From positions 1 to 21,946 of the IMG/VR virus record IMGVR_UViG_3300042391_001348: a stretch of DNA of 21,946 nt, one strand, 5' to 3'. This document shows, piece after piece, positions 21,587-21,946 of this stretch. The first letter of the stretch is position 1, and every line of letters starts with the position of its first letter. A program made the position numbers and the translations under genes. Source of the stretch: a virus. A model generated the notes under the pieces. The model searched no databases and was not told where the DNA came from. It saw only the letters and a list, made by a program, of their open reading frames with translations.

Positions 21587-21946
21587 AAAATTTAATACTA
21601 TTAAGAGGATTACCTGGAAGTGGAAAATCAACAACTGCAACATTATTAGGAGCTGGTAGTTCCGGAACTGCTCATTTTGAAGCTGATATGTTTTTTATGA
21701 GAGATGGAGAATACAAATTCGACGTTACTCAAATTAAAGAGGCGCATAAATGGTGTCAAAGTTCAGTAGAACGCGCAATGTTTCTTGGACATAATAGTAC
21801 CATCATAGTTTCAAATACATTTACACAAGAATGGGAAATGGAAGTTTACTATAACCTTGCAAAAGAATGGGGTTATCGAGTAACTTCATTAATTGTTGAA
21901 AATCGACATGAAGGAGTTAATGTTCATGGAGTTCCTCAAGAAACCT
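21583..21946 (+). CDS. P-loop kinase, polynucleotide-kinase/N4BP2-like, cut by the window end
   Basis: The first 121 residues are present and the frame runs off the window. The Walker A motif RGLPGSGKST (8-17) follows the first strand at once. HFEADMFFMRDG (about 31-42) matches the acidic motif behind the second strand in kinases of the AAA_33/N4BP2 type, and VENRHEGVNVHGVPQET has the ENRH-x-x-VNVH-x-VP signature of that group. It likely phosphorylates 5' ends of nucleic acid or a small substrate. Together with the phosphatase at 15846 it could supply the two activities that T4 joins in one protein. The start overlaps the previous stop (ATGA). Confidence 0.85.
   Translation, partial: MKNLILLRGLPGSGKSTTATLLGAGSSGTAHFEADMFFMRDGEYKFDVTQIKEAHKWCQSSVERAMFLGHNSTIIVSNTFTQEWEMEVYYNLAKEWGYRVTSLIVENRHEGVNVHGVPQET

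Noticed and set aside
1-21946. CRISPR arrays, tRNA genes, insertion sequences, integrase or attachment sites
   Set aside because: No spaced direct repeats, cloverleaf sequences, transposase motifs or flanking duplications were seen when reading both strands; a covariance-model scan was not possible here.

Overview
The window reads as part of a T4-like (contractile-tailed, myovirus-type) bacteriophage genome that infects a member of the Bacteroidota, most likely a flavobacterium. The virion genes place it: a large terminase of the T4 gp17 type, a contractile tail sheath (gp18 type), a tail tube (gp19 type), a neck protein with a gp14-like core, a gp26-like tail/baseplate protein and a long hydrophobic probable tape measure. 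The host is inferred from AT-rich DNA, A-rich leaders that mostly lack Shine-Dalgarno sequences, and promoter-like sequences with the Bacteroidota spacing (TTT-x, about 19-20 bases, TATATTTA). No tRNA, insertion sequence, CRISPR array or integrase was seen. All genes but one are on the + strand, and genes are packed tightly; the largest gaps are 15126-15241 and 20066-20183, and both hold promoter-like sequence.

Layout: (1) 1-1483: the end of a small gene that may be the clamp-loader small subunit, an unknown gene, and a four-helix membrane protein made by internal duplication. (2) 1483-9530: neck, small terminase, large terminase, sheath and tube genes, ended by a hairpin terminator. (3) 9616-13784: a ribbon-helix-helix-like protein, a gp26-like protein whose frame appears to be extended by a +1 frameshift at CTT-TAA, a terminator, and the probable tape measure built of 65-67-residue repeats. 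Tube, frameshifted protein, tape measure is the classic order around tail assembly chaperones. The portal, capsid and prohead genes expected near here in T4 are absent. (4) 13829-14977: thioredoxin, a small Pro/Gln-rich protein and an exported DNA/RNA non-specific nuclease. (5) 14988-15379: two divergent 45-residue Lys-rich proteins. (6) 15467-18460: an apparent operon of small membrane and unknown proteins, a polynucleotide 3'-phosphatase-like HAD protein, a NEIL1-like DNA glycosylase, a sugar-nucleotide epimerase-like protein and a guanylate-kinase-like protein. (7) 18489-20065: a helical protein, a PD-(D/E)XK nuclease-like protein and a metallophosphoesterase that has lost most of its metal ligands. 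(8) 20184-21946: a sigma factor, two unknown proteins, a small YgjV-like membrane protein and the start of a P-loop kinase.

Two promoter-like families are visible. One, with core ATATATAA, lies 16-41 bases before virion and other genes (1076, 6017, 8976, 11100, 13829, 18489) and is a candidate late promoter. The other, TATATTTACAT with an upstream TTT, precedes 15242, 15467, 20184 and 21389; at three of these, TTAACA elements sit upstream at one-helical-turn (11-base) intervals in identical positions. The sigma factor at 20184 is itself behind such a promoter and could be what reads the ATATATAA class, although that is inference.

The observations I rate highest are the candidate +1 frameshift, the phased TTAACA promoter array, the metallophosphoesterase pseudoenzyme and the NEIL1-type zincless-finger glycosylase.
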